Positions 24,967 through 33,471 of a DNA stretch of 64,000 nt are shown piece after piece (within the stretch, counting starts at the first letter, position 1; every line of letters begins with the position of its first letter). The position numbers were made by a program, and so were the translations under genes. The notes under the pieces are model-generated. The model ran no database searches. It was given only the letters and a program-made list of their open reading frames with translations, and was not told where the DNA came from. Where the stretch lies: positions 186,001 to 250,000 of the forward strand of contig NZ_JAATVY010000003.1 of NCBI RefSeq assembly GCF_011947195.1, written 5' to 3'. This DNA is from Planosporangium thailandense (GTDB lineage: Bacteria > Actinomycetota > Actinomycetes > Mycobacteriales > Micromonosporaceae).

Positions 24967-26301
24967 GTGAGTGACTGGGGCACGCGGCGGCAGACGCCCG
25001 CTGCCGGAGCGTCCGGCTCGTGGGTCCGCCCCGAATCCGGACCTGCCGCGCCGACGCCTCCGCCGGGCGCGGGAGGCCCCGTCAACGCGGTGAACGGAGC
25101 CGGTTCTCCCTGGTGGTCCGATGCGCTTGCCGATCCGTGGCGCGACCCGGCGGCGCCCGCCGCCGTCGTGATCACGCCCCCGACCTCCGGCGCGCCCCCG
25201 CTCGAACAGGTCGGCGCATCGGCCGGCGACGGGGTGCGGCGCGGACTCGGGCTGGTCGTCCTCGTATCGGTGATCACCGCCTTGCTGGCCGGTGCGCTCG
25301 GCGGCACGCTCGGCTTCGTCTTCGCCACCCGGAGCGGGGCCGGTCGCGGGCCCGCGCTCGGGGCGGACAAGCCGGCGCCGCTGACCCAGCGCGCGCCCGA
25401 CTCCCTCGCCGGTGTCGTCAAGAAGGTGCTGCCCAGCGTCATCACGGTCAAGGTCCAGGCCAGCGGCGGCACCAGCCTCGGCTCCGGCTTCATCGTCTCC
25501 ACCGACGGGTACGCCATCACCAACGACCACGTCGTGGCCGGGTCGTCCGGATCGGCGCTGGCGACGTTCAGCGACGGGAACACCGTGTCGGCCAAGGTCG
25601 TCGGCAGCGATCCCGAGTCGGACGTGGCGGTGCTCAAGCTCGACGCCGGCAACCTGACCCCGATCCAGTTCGGCGACTCCGACTCCGCACAGGTCGGTGA
25701 CCCGGTGCTGGCGATCGGATCGCCGCTGGCGCTGGCCAACACCGTGACCTACGGGATCGTCAGCGCCGTCGACCGCCCGATCGCGGCCGGCGAGGCGGGC
25801 GGCCCGACGAGGTACTACGCCGCGATCCAGACCGACGCGGCGGTCAACCACGGCAACTCGGGCGGCCCGCTCGTCGACGCGGCCGGCCGGGTCATCGGCA
25901 TCAACGCCGTGATCAAGTCGCTGGCCACCGACCAGGAGCAGGCGGGCAACGTGGGGCTCGCCTTCGCGATCCCGATCAACCAGGCGAAGCGCGTCGCCCA
26001 GGACATCATCAGTACCGGCAAGGCACGGCGTACGGTGATCGGTGCCGAGCTGGACACCACGTACCACGGCGCGAGCGGCGGCGTCCGGTTCCAGACGGTC
26101 GCCGACGGCGGGCCGGCTGCCAACGCCGGGCTGCGCCCGGGGGACGTGCTGACCAGGTTCGGCGGCGCCCAGCTCGAAGACCCGGGAGATCTGATCGCCC
26201 TCGTCCGCAAGTACGCCCCCGGTGCCGGGGTCAGCGTCGAGTACACGCGCGACGGCGCCAAGCGGAACGCGCAGGTCGTCCTCGCGGCGGACGGCAAGTA
26301 G
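24967..26301 (+). CDS. htrA: Membrane-anchored HtrA/DegP serine protease
   Basis: A 444-residue S1C protease with PDZ. The proline-rich cytoplasmic N-terminus (1-90) is followed by one transmembrane helix (about 94-118) and an extracytoplasmic trypsin-like domain. The triad is H188 (TNDHVVAG), D219 (ESDVAVLKL) and S298 (NHGNSGGPL). A C-terminal PDZ domain has GVRFQTVADGGPAANAGLRPGD. It handles misfolded envelope proteins. The GTG at 24967 is preferred for its AAGGAGAG; an ATG at 24946 is an alternative. In mycobacteria sigE and its anti-sigma gene lie between the methyltransferase and htrA; here they are absent. Confidence 0.92.
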   Translation: MSDWGTRRQTPAAGASGSWVRPESGPAAPTPPPGAGGPVNAVNGAGSPWWSDALADPWRDPAAPAAVVITPPTSGAPPLEQVGASAGDGVRRGLGLVVLVSVITALLAGALGGTLGFVFATRSGAGRGPALGADKPAPLTQRAPDSLAGVVKKVLPSVITVKVQASGGTSLGSGFIVSTDGYAITNDHVVAGSSGSALATFSDGNTVSAKVVGSDPESDVAVLKLDAGNLTPIQFGDSDSAQVGDPVLAIGSPLALANTVTYGIVSAVDRPIAAGEAGGPTRYYAAIQTDAAVNHGNSGGPLVDAAGRVIGINAVIKSLATDQEQAGNVGLAFAIPINQAKRVAQDIISTGKARRTVIGAELDTTYHGASGGVRFQTVADGGPAANAGLRPGDVLTRFGGAQLEDPGDLIALVRKYAPGAGVSVEYTRDGAKRNAQVVLAADGK

Positions 26302-26369
26302 GCGGACGGCAAGTAGGCGGACGGCACGAAGCAGCCGGACGGCAGGCAAGCGGACGGCACGAAGCAGCC
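26287..26369 (+). repeat. Tandem echo of the htrA 3' end including its stop
   Basis: gcggacggcaagtag occurs at 26287-26301 (last htrA codons plus TAG) and again at 26302-26316. Two copies of a related 20-nt unit gcggacggcacgaagcagcc follow at 26317-26336 and 26350-26369. Confidence 0.88.
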
Positions 26370-26431
26370 GGCCGGGCCTCCCGGTCGGTCCGGCCGGGTA
26401 AGTACGCTGGCCCTGACGCAGGGAGGACGGC

Positions 26432-26848
26432 ATGGGGCTGGAAAACATCGGCGGCTGGGAGCTGATCGTCATAATCCTGGTCGGCCTGTTCATTTTCGGC
26501 CCGGACAAGCTGCCCAAGGCGATCAGCGACGGCGTCCGCGTGCTGCGGCAGCTACGCGCCATGGCGCGCAACGCCACCAGTGACCTCAGCCGCGAACTGG
26601 GCACCGACATCGCGCTGGAAGACCTCAACCCCAAGACGTTCCTGCGCAAGCACGTGCTCAGCGAGGAGGACGAGGCCGCCCTCCGCAAGCCGCTGCAGGG
26701 CATCTACGACGACCTGCGCGGCACCGCCGACGAGATCAAGGGCGATCTGAGCGCGACGGCGACCACCCTCGACGTGCACCAGCCCGGCCCCGCGGCCCCC
26801 GCCGCCAAGCCCGCGCTCAGCCCGCACACGTACGACGAAGCCACCTGA
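26432..26848 (+). CDS. tatB: Sec-independent protein translocase TatB
   Basis: A 138-residue Tat component that, with TatC, recognises twin-arginine signal peptides. The short N-terminal membrane helix (ENIGGWELIVIILVGLFIFGPDKLPKA, about residues 4-21) has the conserved FGPDKLP hinge. An amphipathic helix and a long charged cytoplasmic tail follow. The ATG start has GGGAGGA. Its position after htrA is conserved with mycobacteria and streptomycetes. Confidence 0.94.
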   Translation: MGLENIGGWELIVIILVGLFIFGPDKLPKAISDGVRVLRQLRAMARNATSDLSRELGTDIALEDLNPKTFLRKHVLSEEDEAALRKPLQGIYDDLRGTADEIKGDLSATATTLDVHQPGPAAPAAKPALSPHTYDEAT

Positions 26849-26884
26849 GCCGGCTGCCGGCCGGCCAGGTGGCTCCGTGGGCGT

Positions 26885-28030
26885 TCAGCGGCCCGCTGGG
26901 CGCAGGTTGAGGGGCTTGCCGACGAGGCTCTCCCGGCGGACCGCGAGCCGGTCCGCCACCGCCGTGAGCGCCTTCGCGGCCGGGGCCTCCGGCGCGTCCA
27001 GGACGATCGGATGCCCGGCGTCGCCGGCCTCCCGTACCCGGGTGTCCAGCGGGATCTGCCCGAGCAGCGGCACCTGGGCGCCGGTGAGGCGGGTCAGCGA
27101 GTCGGCGACCGTCTGGCCACCGCCGGCGCCGAAGACCTCCATCCGCTCGCCGTTCGGCAGCTCCAGCCAGGACATGTTCTCCACGACGCCGACCAGCCGC
27201 TGGTGCGTCTGCAACGAGATCGCGCCGGCCCGCTCGGCCACCTCGGCGGCGGCCGCCTGCGGCGTCGTGACGACCAGGATCTCCGCGCTCGGCAGCAGCT
27301 GGGCCAGGGAGATCGCCACGTCACCGGTGCCGGGCGGCAGGTCGAGCAGCAGCACGTCGAGGTCGCCCCAGTACACGTCGGCGAGGAACTGCTGCAGCGC
27401 GCGGTGCAGCATCGGACCGCGCCACACGACCGCCGCGTTGCCCGCGGTGAACATCCCGATCGAGATCACCTTCACGCCGTGCGCCTGCGGCGGCATGATC
27501 ATCTGCTCGACCTGGGTCGGGCGGCCGTCGGCGCCGAGCATGCGTGGCACCGAGTGCCCGTAGATGTCGGCGTCGACCACGCCGACCGACAGCCCCTTGG
27601 CGGCGAGGGCCGCCGCCAGGTTGACCGTGACGCTCGACTTGCCCACGCCACCCTTGCCGCTGGCCACCGCGTACACCCGGGTGCGCGACCCGGGCTGCGC
27701 GAACGGGATGACCGGCTCGGCGCCGCCCGCGCCACGCAGGCTGGTCTGGAGGTTACGGCGCTGCTCGTCGGACATCACGCCAAAGTCGATCTCGACGCCC
27801 TGTACGCCGGGCACCCGGGCCACCGCTTCGGTGATGTCGCTGCGGAGCTTGTCGCGCAGGGGACAGCCGGCAACCGTCAGCAGGATCGCGATCTCGGCGA
27901 TGCCGTCGGCGCGCACGCTCGCGGACTTGACCATGCCCAGCTCGGTGATCGGGCGGCGGATCTCGGGATCGTTGACGGTCGCGAGGGCCGACTGGAGCGC
28001 GGCCTCACTCGTCGTGGCGGGGGCAGACAT
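26885..28030 (-). CDS. mrp: Mrp/NBP35-family Fe-S cluster carrier ATPase
   Basis: A 381-residue P-loop ATPase. Residues 1-95 form a MIP18/DUF59-type domain (TVNDPEIRRPITELGM). Walker A is the deviant GKGGVGKS at 125-132, followed by VDADIYGHSVPRMLG, DVLLLDLPPGTGD and TTPQAAAAEVAERA. The C-terminal CxxC that bridges a cluster in E. coli Mrp is not present after VVENMSWLELPNG, as in other actinobacterial copies. It is convergent with tatB. Proposed role: cluster loading, or a regulatory ATPase if the cluster site is absent. Confidence 0.9.
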   Translation of the reverse strand: MSAPATTSEAALQSALATVNDPEIRRPITELGMVKSASVRADGIAEIAILLTVAGCPLRDKLRSDITEAVARVPGVQGVEIDFGVMSDEQRRNLQTSLRGAGGAEPVIPFAQPGSRTRVYAVASGKGGVGKSSVTVNLAAALAAKGLSVGVVDADIYGHSVPRMLGADGRPTQVEQMIMPPQAHGVKVISIGMFTAGNAAVVWRGPMLHRALQQFLADVYWGDLDVLLLDLPPGTGDVAISLAQLLPSAEILVVTTPQAAAAEVAERAGAISLQTHQRLVGVVENMSWLELPNGERMEVFGAGGGQTVADSLTRLTGAQVPLLGQIPLDTRVREAGDAGHPIVLDAPEAPAAKALTAVADRLAVRRESLVGKPLNLRPAGR

Positions 28031-28213
28031 GGTGCCAATGCTACGTCCGACCCGATATTGCCCACCGGGGCCGGGGGCGTGGGGCTGGCCACTGCCGGCC
28101 GGCCGGGCGGGCCGGGTGCCCGGGTGGCTACGGTCCTGCCCGGTCGTCCCCGGATCAGGGGTGGACGTTGGGCGTTTCCCGGTGCGAACATCGGTGCAGG
28201 TAACGCCGCGCGC

Positions 28214-28885
28214 CTAGCCCCTTGAGGCGCGCGGCGCCTGCATCTCCGGACCCGGGCCGATCGCCTCCGGCTGGTCGTCGGGTTCGAGCTCGTACTCGTA
28301 CCCGGCCTCCTCCGCCCGGCGGGCGGCGCGTTTGGCGTCCTTGCGCTGCTCCTTGCGCTCGTCCTTGCGTTCGGCGCGGTCGGCGCGTTCGGCCTTGAGG
28401 CGGCGGTGCGTCGCCTCGTCGACCTCCTCGACGAGCCGGGTCAGCTCCGAGCGGATGAAGTCGCGGGTGGCCACCTCGCCGAGGGCGATGCGCAGCGAGG
28501 CGATCTCGCGGGACAGGTACTCGGTGTCGGCCTTCTGCATCTGGGCCCGCCGCCGGTCCTCATCCAGAGACACCCTGTCGCGGTCGGCCTGGCGGTTCTG
28601 CGCGAGCAGGATCAGCGGTGCGGCGTACGACGCCTGGGTACTGAAGAACAGGTTGAGCAGGATGAACGGGTAAGGGTCCCAGCGCAGGCCGAAGAGCCCG
28701 ATCAGGTTCAGGGCCACCCAGACGATGACGAAGATCGTCATGTACACGATGAACCGGGCCGTGCCCATGAACCGCGCGAACGTCTCGGCGAAGCGCCCGA
28801 AGGCCTCCTTGTCCAGGCGCGGCAGGATGATCCGGCCCGGCTCGCGCGGCTGGTCGAGCCGGCCGGCGCGGCGAGGTTCAGTCAT
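28214..28885 (-). CDS. DUF1003 membrane protein
   Basis: A 223-residue protein with the DUF1003 core: FGRFAETFARFMGTARFIVYMT, then two helices (about 46-66 and 72-95) ending in FILLNLFFSTQASYAAPLILLAQNRQADRDR. A long charged coiled coil follows (DRRRAQMQKADTEYLSREIASLR) and a lysine/arginine-rich tail. The ATG at 28885 has GAGGG and overlaps the MgtE-like gene by eight bases, so the two are co-translated. The same pair occurs beside mrp in Mycobacterium (Rv1231c/Rv1232c). Function unknown; a link to magnesium or envelope sensing is inferred from the partner. Confidence 0.85.
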   Translation of the reverse strand: MTEPRRAGRLDQPREPGRIILPRLDKEAFGRFAETFARFMGTARFIVYMTIFVIVWVALNLIGLFGLRWDPYPFILLNLFFSTQASYAAPLILLAQNRQADRDRVSLDEDRRRAQMQKADTEYLSREIASLRIALGEVATRDFIRSELTRLVEEVDEATHRRLKAERADRAERKDERKEQRKDAKRAARRAEEAGYEYELEPDDQPEAIGPGPEMQAPRASRG

Positions 28886-30212
28886 GGCCACGGCCCTCCC
28901 GCCTCGTGGTCGCGCCCGGCCGCCCGGTCAGCTGGCCCGATCGCGACAGGCCGTACCCGGCCGCGATCGGCTCCGCCTGGTCGCGGTCGCGCCAGTCCGG
29001 CGGCAGCAGATGGTCGAGCACGTCGTCGACGGTGACCGCGCCCACCAGCCGGTTGTTGCTGTCGACGACCGGCATGCAGACCAGGTTGTACGTCGCCATC
29101 CGGCGGGTGATCTCCGACAGCGGCGTGGCCGGGTCGAGCGGGTCGATGTCGTTGTCGACGACGCCGCCCAGCAGCGCCGAGGGCATCTCGCGCAGCAGCC
29201 GCTGGAAGTGCACGACGCCCAGGTATCGCCCGGTCGGTGTCGCGTTGGGCGCCCGCGTCACGAACACCCCGGCGGCCACGGCCGGGGACAGCTGCGGCTC
29301 CCGGATGCGCGCCAGGGCCTCGGCGACCGTGGCGTCCGGGGTCAGAATGATCGGCTCGGACGTCATGAGGCTGCCCGCCGTACCGGGCTTGTAGTCGAGC
29401 AGCTGGCTGACCTTCGACGCCTCGTCCGGCTCCATCAGGTCGAGCAGCGCCTCCTGGTCCGGCTTGGGCAGCTCGGCGAGCAGGTCGGCGGCGTCGTCGG
29501 GGTCCATCTCCTCGAGGACGTCCGCGGCGCGCTCCCGGCCCAGCGCCGCGATGATCTCGACCTGGTCGTGCTCGGGCAGCTCCTCCAGCACGTCGGCGAG
29601 GCGCTCGTCGTCCAGGGCCGTGGCGACCTCCACCCGGCGCGCGTCCGACAGCTCCTGGAGCGCGTTGGCCAGGTCGGCGGGGCGCATGTTGTCGAGGACG
29701 GCAAGCAGGCCGGCGGTGCCCTGGGTGTCGGGCGCGCCGACCAGGCCGCGGACCTCGTTCCAGTCGAGCTGATGCAGGTGGCCGCGGCGGGTCAGCCGGC
29801 CGGTGAGCTCGCGGACCGCGACCCGGGCCAGTGACCACTCGCCGGTGCGGTCGCTCTCCATGGCCAGGTCCACCACGGTGCCCTGCCGGCCGGTGGGCTG
29901 GATCGTGACCCGCCGGTCCAGCAGGTCCTCCAGCACGAGCAGCTCGCCCAGGCGCTTTTCGAAGCGCCGCAGGTTGAGCGTGCCGGTGTTGAGCATGACG
30001 GTTTCGGCCTCGACACCCGTCACCCGCGTGATGGGTACGAAGATGCGTCGTCTCATGGGGATCTCCGCGACCAGCCCCACCACCCGGGGCGGCAGTTGGC
30101 CGGGGCGCACCCGGACGACCGCATCGCGAACCCGCCCGACCTGGTCGCCGTTCGGATCGAACATGGGCAGACCGGCGAGGCGGGCGACGTAAACCCTGGT
30201 CGCGGTTGTCAC
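28878..30212 (-). CDS. Soluble MgtE N-terminal-domain/CBS protein
   Basis: A 444-residue protein. The N-terminal 1-150 region holds two PRC-barrel-like units (YVARLAGLPMFDPNGDQVGRVRDA). The MgtE-N superhelix follows (LADVLEELPEHDQVEIIAALG, then EEMDPDDAADLLAELP) and a CBS pair lies at about 300-420. The MgtE membrane channel domain is missing, so it cannot transport by itself. It may act as a Mg/nucleotide-responsive regulatory module with the coupled DUF1003 membrane protein. The GTG start at 30212 follows a TACTCT box by seven nt. Confidence 0.85.
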   Translation of the reverse strand: MTTATRVYVARLAGLPMFDPNGDQVGRVRDAVVRVRPGQLPPRVVGLVAEIPMRRRIFVPITRVTGVEAETVMLNTGTLNLRRFEKRLGELLVLEDLLDRRVTIQPTGRQGTVVDLAMESDRTGEWSLARVAVRELTGRLTRRGHLHQLDWNEVRGLVGAPDTQGTAGLLAVLDNMRPADLANALQELSDARRVEVATALDDERLADVLEELPEHDQVEIIAALGRERAADVLEEMDPDDAADLLAELPKPDQEALLDLMEPDEASKVSQLLDYKPGTAGSLMTSEPIILTPDATVAEALARIREPQLSPAVAAGVFVTRAPNATPTGRYLGVVHFQRLLREMPSALLGGVVDNDIDPLDPATPLSEITRRMATYNLVCMPVVDSNNRLVGAVTVDDVLDHLLPPDWRDRDQAEPIAAGYGLSRSGQLTGRPGATTRREGRGHD

Positions 30213-30219
30213 GTACAGC

Positions 30220-30225
30220 AGAGTA
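30220..30225 (-). promoter_or_regulatory. Leaderless-type -10 box of the MgtE-like gene
   Basis: TACTCT on the minus strand, seven nt before the GTG at 30212. Confidence 0.5.
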
Positions 30226-30283
30226 GTCGGGTTCGATCGTCCGCATGCCGAGTCGGTGCCTTCGAAAGCGCGGTCGCCGGTTC

Positions 30284-30289
30284 TAGGCT
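30284..30289 (+). promoter_or_regulatory. Leaderless-type -10 box of the phzF-like gene
   Basis: TAGGCT, seven nt before the ATG at 30297, without a Shine-Dalgarno sequence. Confidence 0.5.
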
Positions 30290-30296
30290 CAGGGTC

Positions 30297-31169
30297 ATGA
30301 CCACGTTGCGGTACGAGGTTGTCGATGTGTTCACCGACCGGCCATTTGCCGGCAACCCGCTCGCCGTAGTGTACGGCGCGGAGGATCTCGCCGGCGAGCA
30401 GATGCACACCATCGCGCGTGAGTTCAACCTGTCGGAAACGATCTTCGTGCTGCCCCCGACGGCCGAGGGTGCGACGTACCGGGTACGGATCTTCACACCC
30501 GGCGGTGAGATCCCGTTCGCCGGCCATCCCAGCGTGGGCGCGGCGGTCACGCTCCAGCGCGCCGGCTGGTACGCGGCCGGCACGGTCGTCCAGGAGTGCG
30601 GCGCGGGCCTGCTGCCCATCGTGGTCGAGCCGACCGGGGCCGCGATGGTGACCGGGGGCACCCCGACAATCGGCGCCGAGATCGATCCGGGGCCGCTACT
30701 CGCGGCGGTCGGGCTCGGGCCGGACGACTTCGCGGGTCCGGCGCCCCGGGTGGCGGGCTGCGGGCTGGAGTTCCCGTACCTGTCGGTGAAGCCGTCGGCG
30801 GTCGCCCGGGCGGCCTGTGACGCGAGCGCGCTGGCGGCGGCCGGCTTCACCGACGTGGAGGTCTTCGCCTGGGATCCCGGCACGGCGACGGCGCACGCCC
30901 GGATGTTCGGTCCCGGTATGGGCATTCCCGAGGATCCCGCGACCGGGTCCGCCGCGCTCGGGCTGGGGGTGTGGCTGGTCGCCGCGGGACTGCTGCCCGG
31001 CGACGGCGAATCGGCGTACCGGGTGCTGCAGGGCGCCGAGATCCACCGGCCGTCGCGCATGGACTGCACGGTGACCGCTGCCGCGGGGGCGGCCGTGTCC
31101 GCGACCGTCAGCGGACACGTCGTTCCGGTCGCGGCCGGCGAGATCGCCGTCCCGCCCTTCGTCGGCTGA
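30297..31169 (+). CDS. PhzF-family isomerase
   Basis: A 290-residue two-lobed diaminopimelate-epimerase-fold protein of the PhzF/YddE family. It has VVDVFTDRPFAGNPLAVV at the start and the catalytic glutamate E47 in FNLSETIFV. It also has RIFTPGGEIPFAGHPSVGAA and the second-lobe signature GIPEDPATGSAALGLG. No phenazine genes are nearby, so a housekeeping isomerase/epimerase of unknown substrate is more likely. It is divergent from the MgtE-like gene with only 84 bp between the starts. Confidence 0.88.
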   Translation: MTTLRYEVVDVFTDRPFAGNPLAVVYGAEDLAGEQMHTIAREFNLSETIFVLPPTAEGATYRVRIFTPGGEIPFAGHPSVGAAVTLQRAGWYAAGTVVQECGAGLLPIVVEPTGAAMVTGGTPTIGAEIDPGPLLAAVGLGPDDFAGPAPRVAGCGLEFPYLSVKPSAVARAACDASALAAAGFTDVEVFAWDPGTATAHARMFGPGMGIPEDPATGSAALGLGVWLVAAGLLPGDGESAYRVLQGAEIHRPSRMDCTVTAAAGAAVSATVSGHVVPVAAGEIAVPPFVG

Positions 31170-31210
31170 CCGCGCTTCTTCCGGGGGGAGCGCGCTTCTT
31201 CAGGTGGGAG

Positions 31211-32122
31211 TCAGGGGCCGACCGCGGCGTCCGCCGCCGTCGTCGCCGCGCCGCGGCGGGCCGCGCCGATGACGACCACGAAGACCCCGGCGACCAGCAG
31301 CGCCAACCCGGGCAGGCTGCGCACCGGCGGCGTCTGCCCCAGCCAGCCCCACGCCAGCAGCGCGGCGCCCGGTACCTCCATCAGCAACAGCACCGAGACG
31401 GTGGTCGCCGACACCCGGTGCAGCGCGTACGAGACGAGCGAGTGGCCGAGCAGTTGCGCACCCACGGTCAGCGCGGCGATCGCGAGCCAGGTGCGCCCGT
31501 CGAACCCGTGCAGGGGTACGCCCCCGACCAGACAGACCGCGCCGAGCAGCACCGCGCAGACGGCGTAGCAGACCGTCGTGTACGCGGTCGTGCTCGCCCG
31601 CGCCCGGGCCCGCTCGCCCAGCGTCGTGTACACGGCCGCCGCCGCCCCGCCGACGATCGCCAGCAGGTCGCCGGTGACGGCGCGGCGGGAGGCGGCCAGG
31701 TCCGCGCCGGTCGCAAGGGCCGCGCCGGCCACCGCGACGAGGATGCCGGCCCAGGTGGTGCCCGCGACCTTGATGCGGGTGGCGACCGCGATCAGCGCGG
31801 CCCACACCGGCTGGGTGGCGACCAGCGCGGTCGCCGTGGCGGCCGTGGTCAGTTTCGCGCTCGGTACCCAGGTGGCGAAGTGCGCGGCGAGCGCGACGCC
31901 GGCCAGTACGCACGTCACGGCGGTACGCCGGTCGAGGCCGCGCAGTTCGTGGCGGCGCCGGGTGAGCGCGACCGGCGCCAGCGCCCCGACGGCGAGGGCG
32001 TTGCGCCAGAAGGCGATCGCCAGGGCCGGGGCCGCCGCGTACGCGATCAGCGGAGCCGAGGAGGAGACGGCGAGCAGCGCGACGGCGAGTGCCGCGGTGG
32101 TCGGTAGGCCTGGCGTGCGCAC
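31211..32122 (-). CDS. EamA/DMT-family transporter
   Basis: A 303-residue membrane protein with about ten hydrophobic helices arranged as two EamA repeats: AIAFWRNALAVGALAPVAL in the first half, and AIVGGAAAAVYTTLGERA opening the second. DMT proteins export or import metabolites or amino acids; the substrate is not predictable. The GTG start is at 32122. It is convergent with phzF, and the gap between the two carries a small direct repeat of gcgcgcttcttc. Confidence 0.86.
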   Translation of the reverse strand: MRTPGLPTTAALAVALLAVSSSAPLIAYAAAPALAIAFWRNALAVGALAPVALTRRRHELRGLDRRTAVTCVLAGVALAAHFATWVPSAKLTTAATATALVATQPVWAALIAVATRIKVAGTTWAGILVAVAGAALATGADLAASRRAVTGDLLAIVGGAAAAVYTTLGERARARASTTAYTTVCYAVCAVLLGAVCLVGGVPLHGFDGRTWLAIAALTVGAQLLGHSLVSYALHRVSATTVSVLLLMEVPGAALLAWGWLGQTPPVRSLPGLALLVAGVFVVVIGAARRGAATTAADAAVGP

Positions 32123-32226
32123 GGATGATCATGCTGCCATGCGGGGCGTGGCCGATCGGCCGACCTACCCGCAGTGTCGGGCTCGTTACGCTCTTTCGGG
32201 TCCGTTTCCTCCCGGGAGACCAGCTC

Positions 32227-32913
32227 ATGCGCGCGGTGGTGTTCGACTTCTTCGGTACCCTCACGGCCGCCGTCCGGCGCGGCCCACGGCACGCCGAGAT
32301 CGCGCGCCAGCTCGGCTGCGACCCGGACGCCTTCGTCGCCGAGCTCGACCGGACCTTCTACCTGCGCGCCGCCGGCGGGTACGGGTCGGAGCTCGACGGG
32401 CTGCGGCGGGTGGCGTACGCCGCCGGTGGCCGGCCGACCCTCGGCCAGCTCACCGAGGCGGTGGCCGCGCGGATCGAGGCGGTGTACGCCGACACCGTGC
32501 TGCGCCCGGAAGCCGTACCCGTCCTGTCCGGCCTGCGCCGGCGGGGCCTGCCGGTCGCCGTGGTGAGCGACTGCTGGTACGAGCTGCCGGCGTTCCTGTC
32601 CCGGCTGGCGGTCGCGCCGTACCTCGACGCCCACGTGTTCTCGGTGCGGGTCGGCAGGTGCAAGCCGCACCCGGCCATGTACCTGGAGGCCTGCCGGCAG
32701 CTGCGCGTCGACCCGGACGAGTGCCTCTACGTCGGCGACGGCGGCAGCCGGGAGCTGTCCGGCGCCCACGCGGTCGGCATGGCGGCCGTCCGGCTGGCCG
32801 CCCCCGACCTCGCCGGCCACCTGGTCTTCCGCGGCGATCCGGACTTCAGCGGCCCGGTGATCGGGTCGCTGACCGAGGTGCTCGCGATGGTGGACGCCGC
32901 GGCGGCAGCATAA
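32227..32913 (+). CDS. HAD-family hydrolase
   Basis: A 228-residue haloacid-dehalogenase-like hydrolase. Nucleophile D7 is in FDFFGTLT, so the +2 aspartate typical of phosphatases is phenylalanine. Motif II is VAVVSDCW, motif III is around GRCKPHPAMY and motif IV is CLYVGDGGSRELSGA. A helical cap lies at residues 15-90. The substrate is unknown. The gene is divergent from the transporter and nine nt upstream of a small hypothetical gene. Confidence 0.84.
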   Translation: MRAVVFDFFGTLTAAVRRGPRHAEIARQLGCDPDAFVAELDRTFYLRAAGGYGSELDGLRRVAYAAGGRPTLGQLTEAVAARIEAVYADTVLRPEAVPVLSGLRRRGLPVAVVSDCWYELPAFLSRLAVAPYLDAHVFSVRVGRCKPHPAMYLEACRQLRVDPDECLYVGDGGSRELSGAHAVGMAAVRLAAPDLAGHLVFRGDPDFSGPVIGSLTEVLAMVDAAAAA

Positions 32914-32921
32914 TTTCAGGC

Positions 32922-33419
32922 ATGGAGCAGGTGCCGCTCGTCGACGAGGCGATGAAGAAGGCCGCCGTGGCGTGGCTGACGGTGCCGGGCGCCGGGCCGG
33001 CCTACGCCGTCTGGTGCGTGTGGATCGACGGCGCGCTGTACGTCGTCAGCGGACCGGGTGAGCAGGTGGCGCCCGGGCTGGCCGAGGCGACCACCGCGTA
33101 CGTGACGGCGCGCGGTGACCACGGCGGTCGGATCGTCACCTGGCCGGCGGAGGTCTCCCGGATCACGTTCGGCACGGACGAGTGGGACGCCGTAGCGACT
33201 CAGCTGGCCGGCAAGCGGCTCAACGCGAGGGGTGCCACCGAGGAGATCGTGACCCGGTGGGCGGCCGAGTGTGTGGTGAGCCGCCTGGCGCCGGCCGGGG
33301 CGCCCACCGAGGCGGGGTCGACCCTGCCCGACGCGTCGCTGGCCGCGCCGCCACCGCCGACGCCCGCGGCCCGGACGCCGCGGCGGCCGTTCCGGCTGCA
33401 CCGCGTGCGGAAACGCTAA
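32922..33419 (+). CDS. Hypothetical protein, possible split-barrel fold
   Basis: A 165-residue protein. Residues 1-125 alternate beta strands (AWLTVPGAGPAYAVWCVWIDGALYVVSG) in a manner recalling pyridoxamine-oxidase-like or F420-binding split barrels, but no cofactor motif can be confirmed. The tail is proline/arginine-rich and disordered. A TAATTT box overlaps the HAD stop, five nt before the ATG. The stop is one base before the second 48-bp palindrome. I do not recognise a named family. Confidence 0.7.
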   Translation: MEQVPLVDEAMKKAAVAWLTVPGAGPAYAVWCVWIDGALYVVSGPGEQVAPGLAEATTAYVTARGDHGGRIVTWPAEVSRITFGTDEWDAVATQLAGKRLNARGATEEIVTRWAAECVVSRLAPAGAPTEAGSTLPDASLAAPPPPTPAARTPRRPFRLHRVRKR

Positions 33420-33420
33420 C

Positions 33421-33468
33421 GATCTTGGACAGTTGTGCGACCTATAGCTCGCACAACTGTCCAAGATC
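33421..33468. repeat. 48-bp palindromic element, copy 2 (convergent genes)
   Basis: Same 20-bp arms as the element at 4704-4751, with the 8-nt centre in reverse complement (cctatagc). It fills almost the whole 52-bp gap between two convergent stop codons, a place where a bidirectional terminator would act. Confidence 0.95.
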
Positions 33469-33471
33469 GCG

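Noticed and set aside
24193-26703. An 836-codon minus-strand frame spanning htrA
   Set aside because: Only its last 218 codons match a known fold (the methyltransferase). The rest is antisense to the clearly coding htrA and tatB start and is arginine/glycine-rich shadow sequence.
30297-31169. Phenazine biosynthesis gene
   Set aside because: It belongs to the PhzF family but no other phenazine gene is near; most PhzF-like proteins are unrelated to phenazines.
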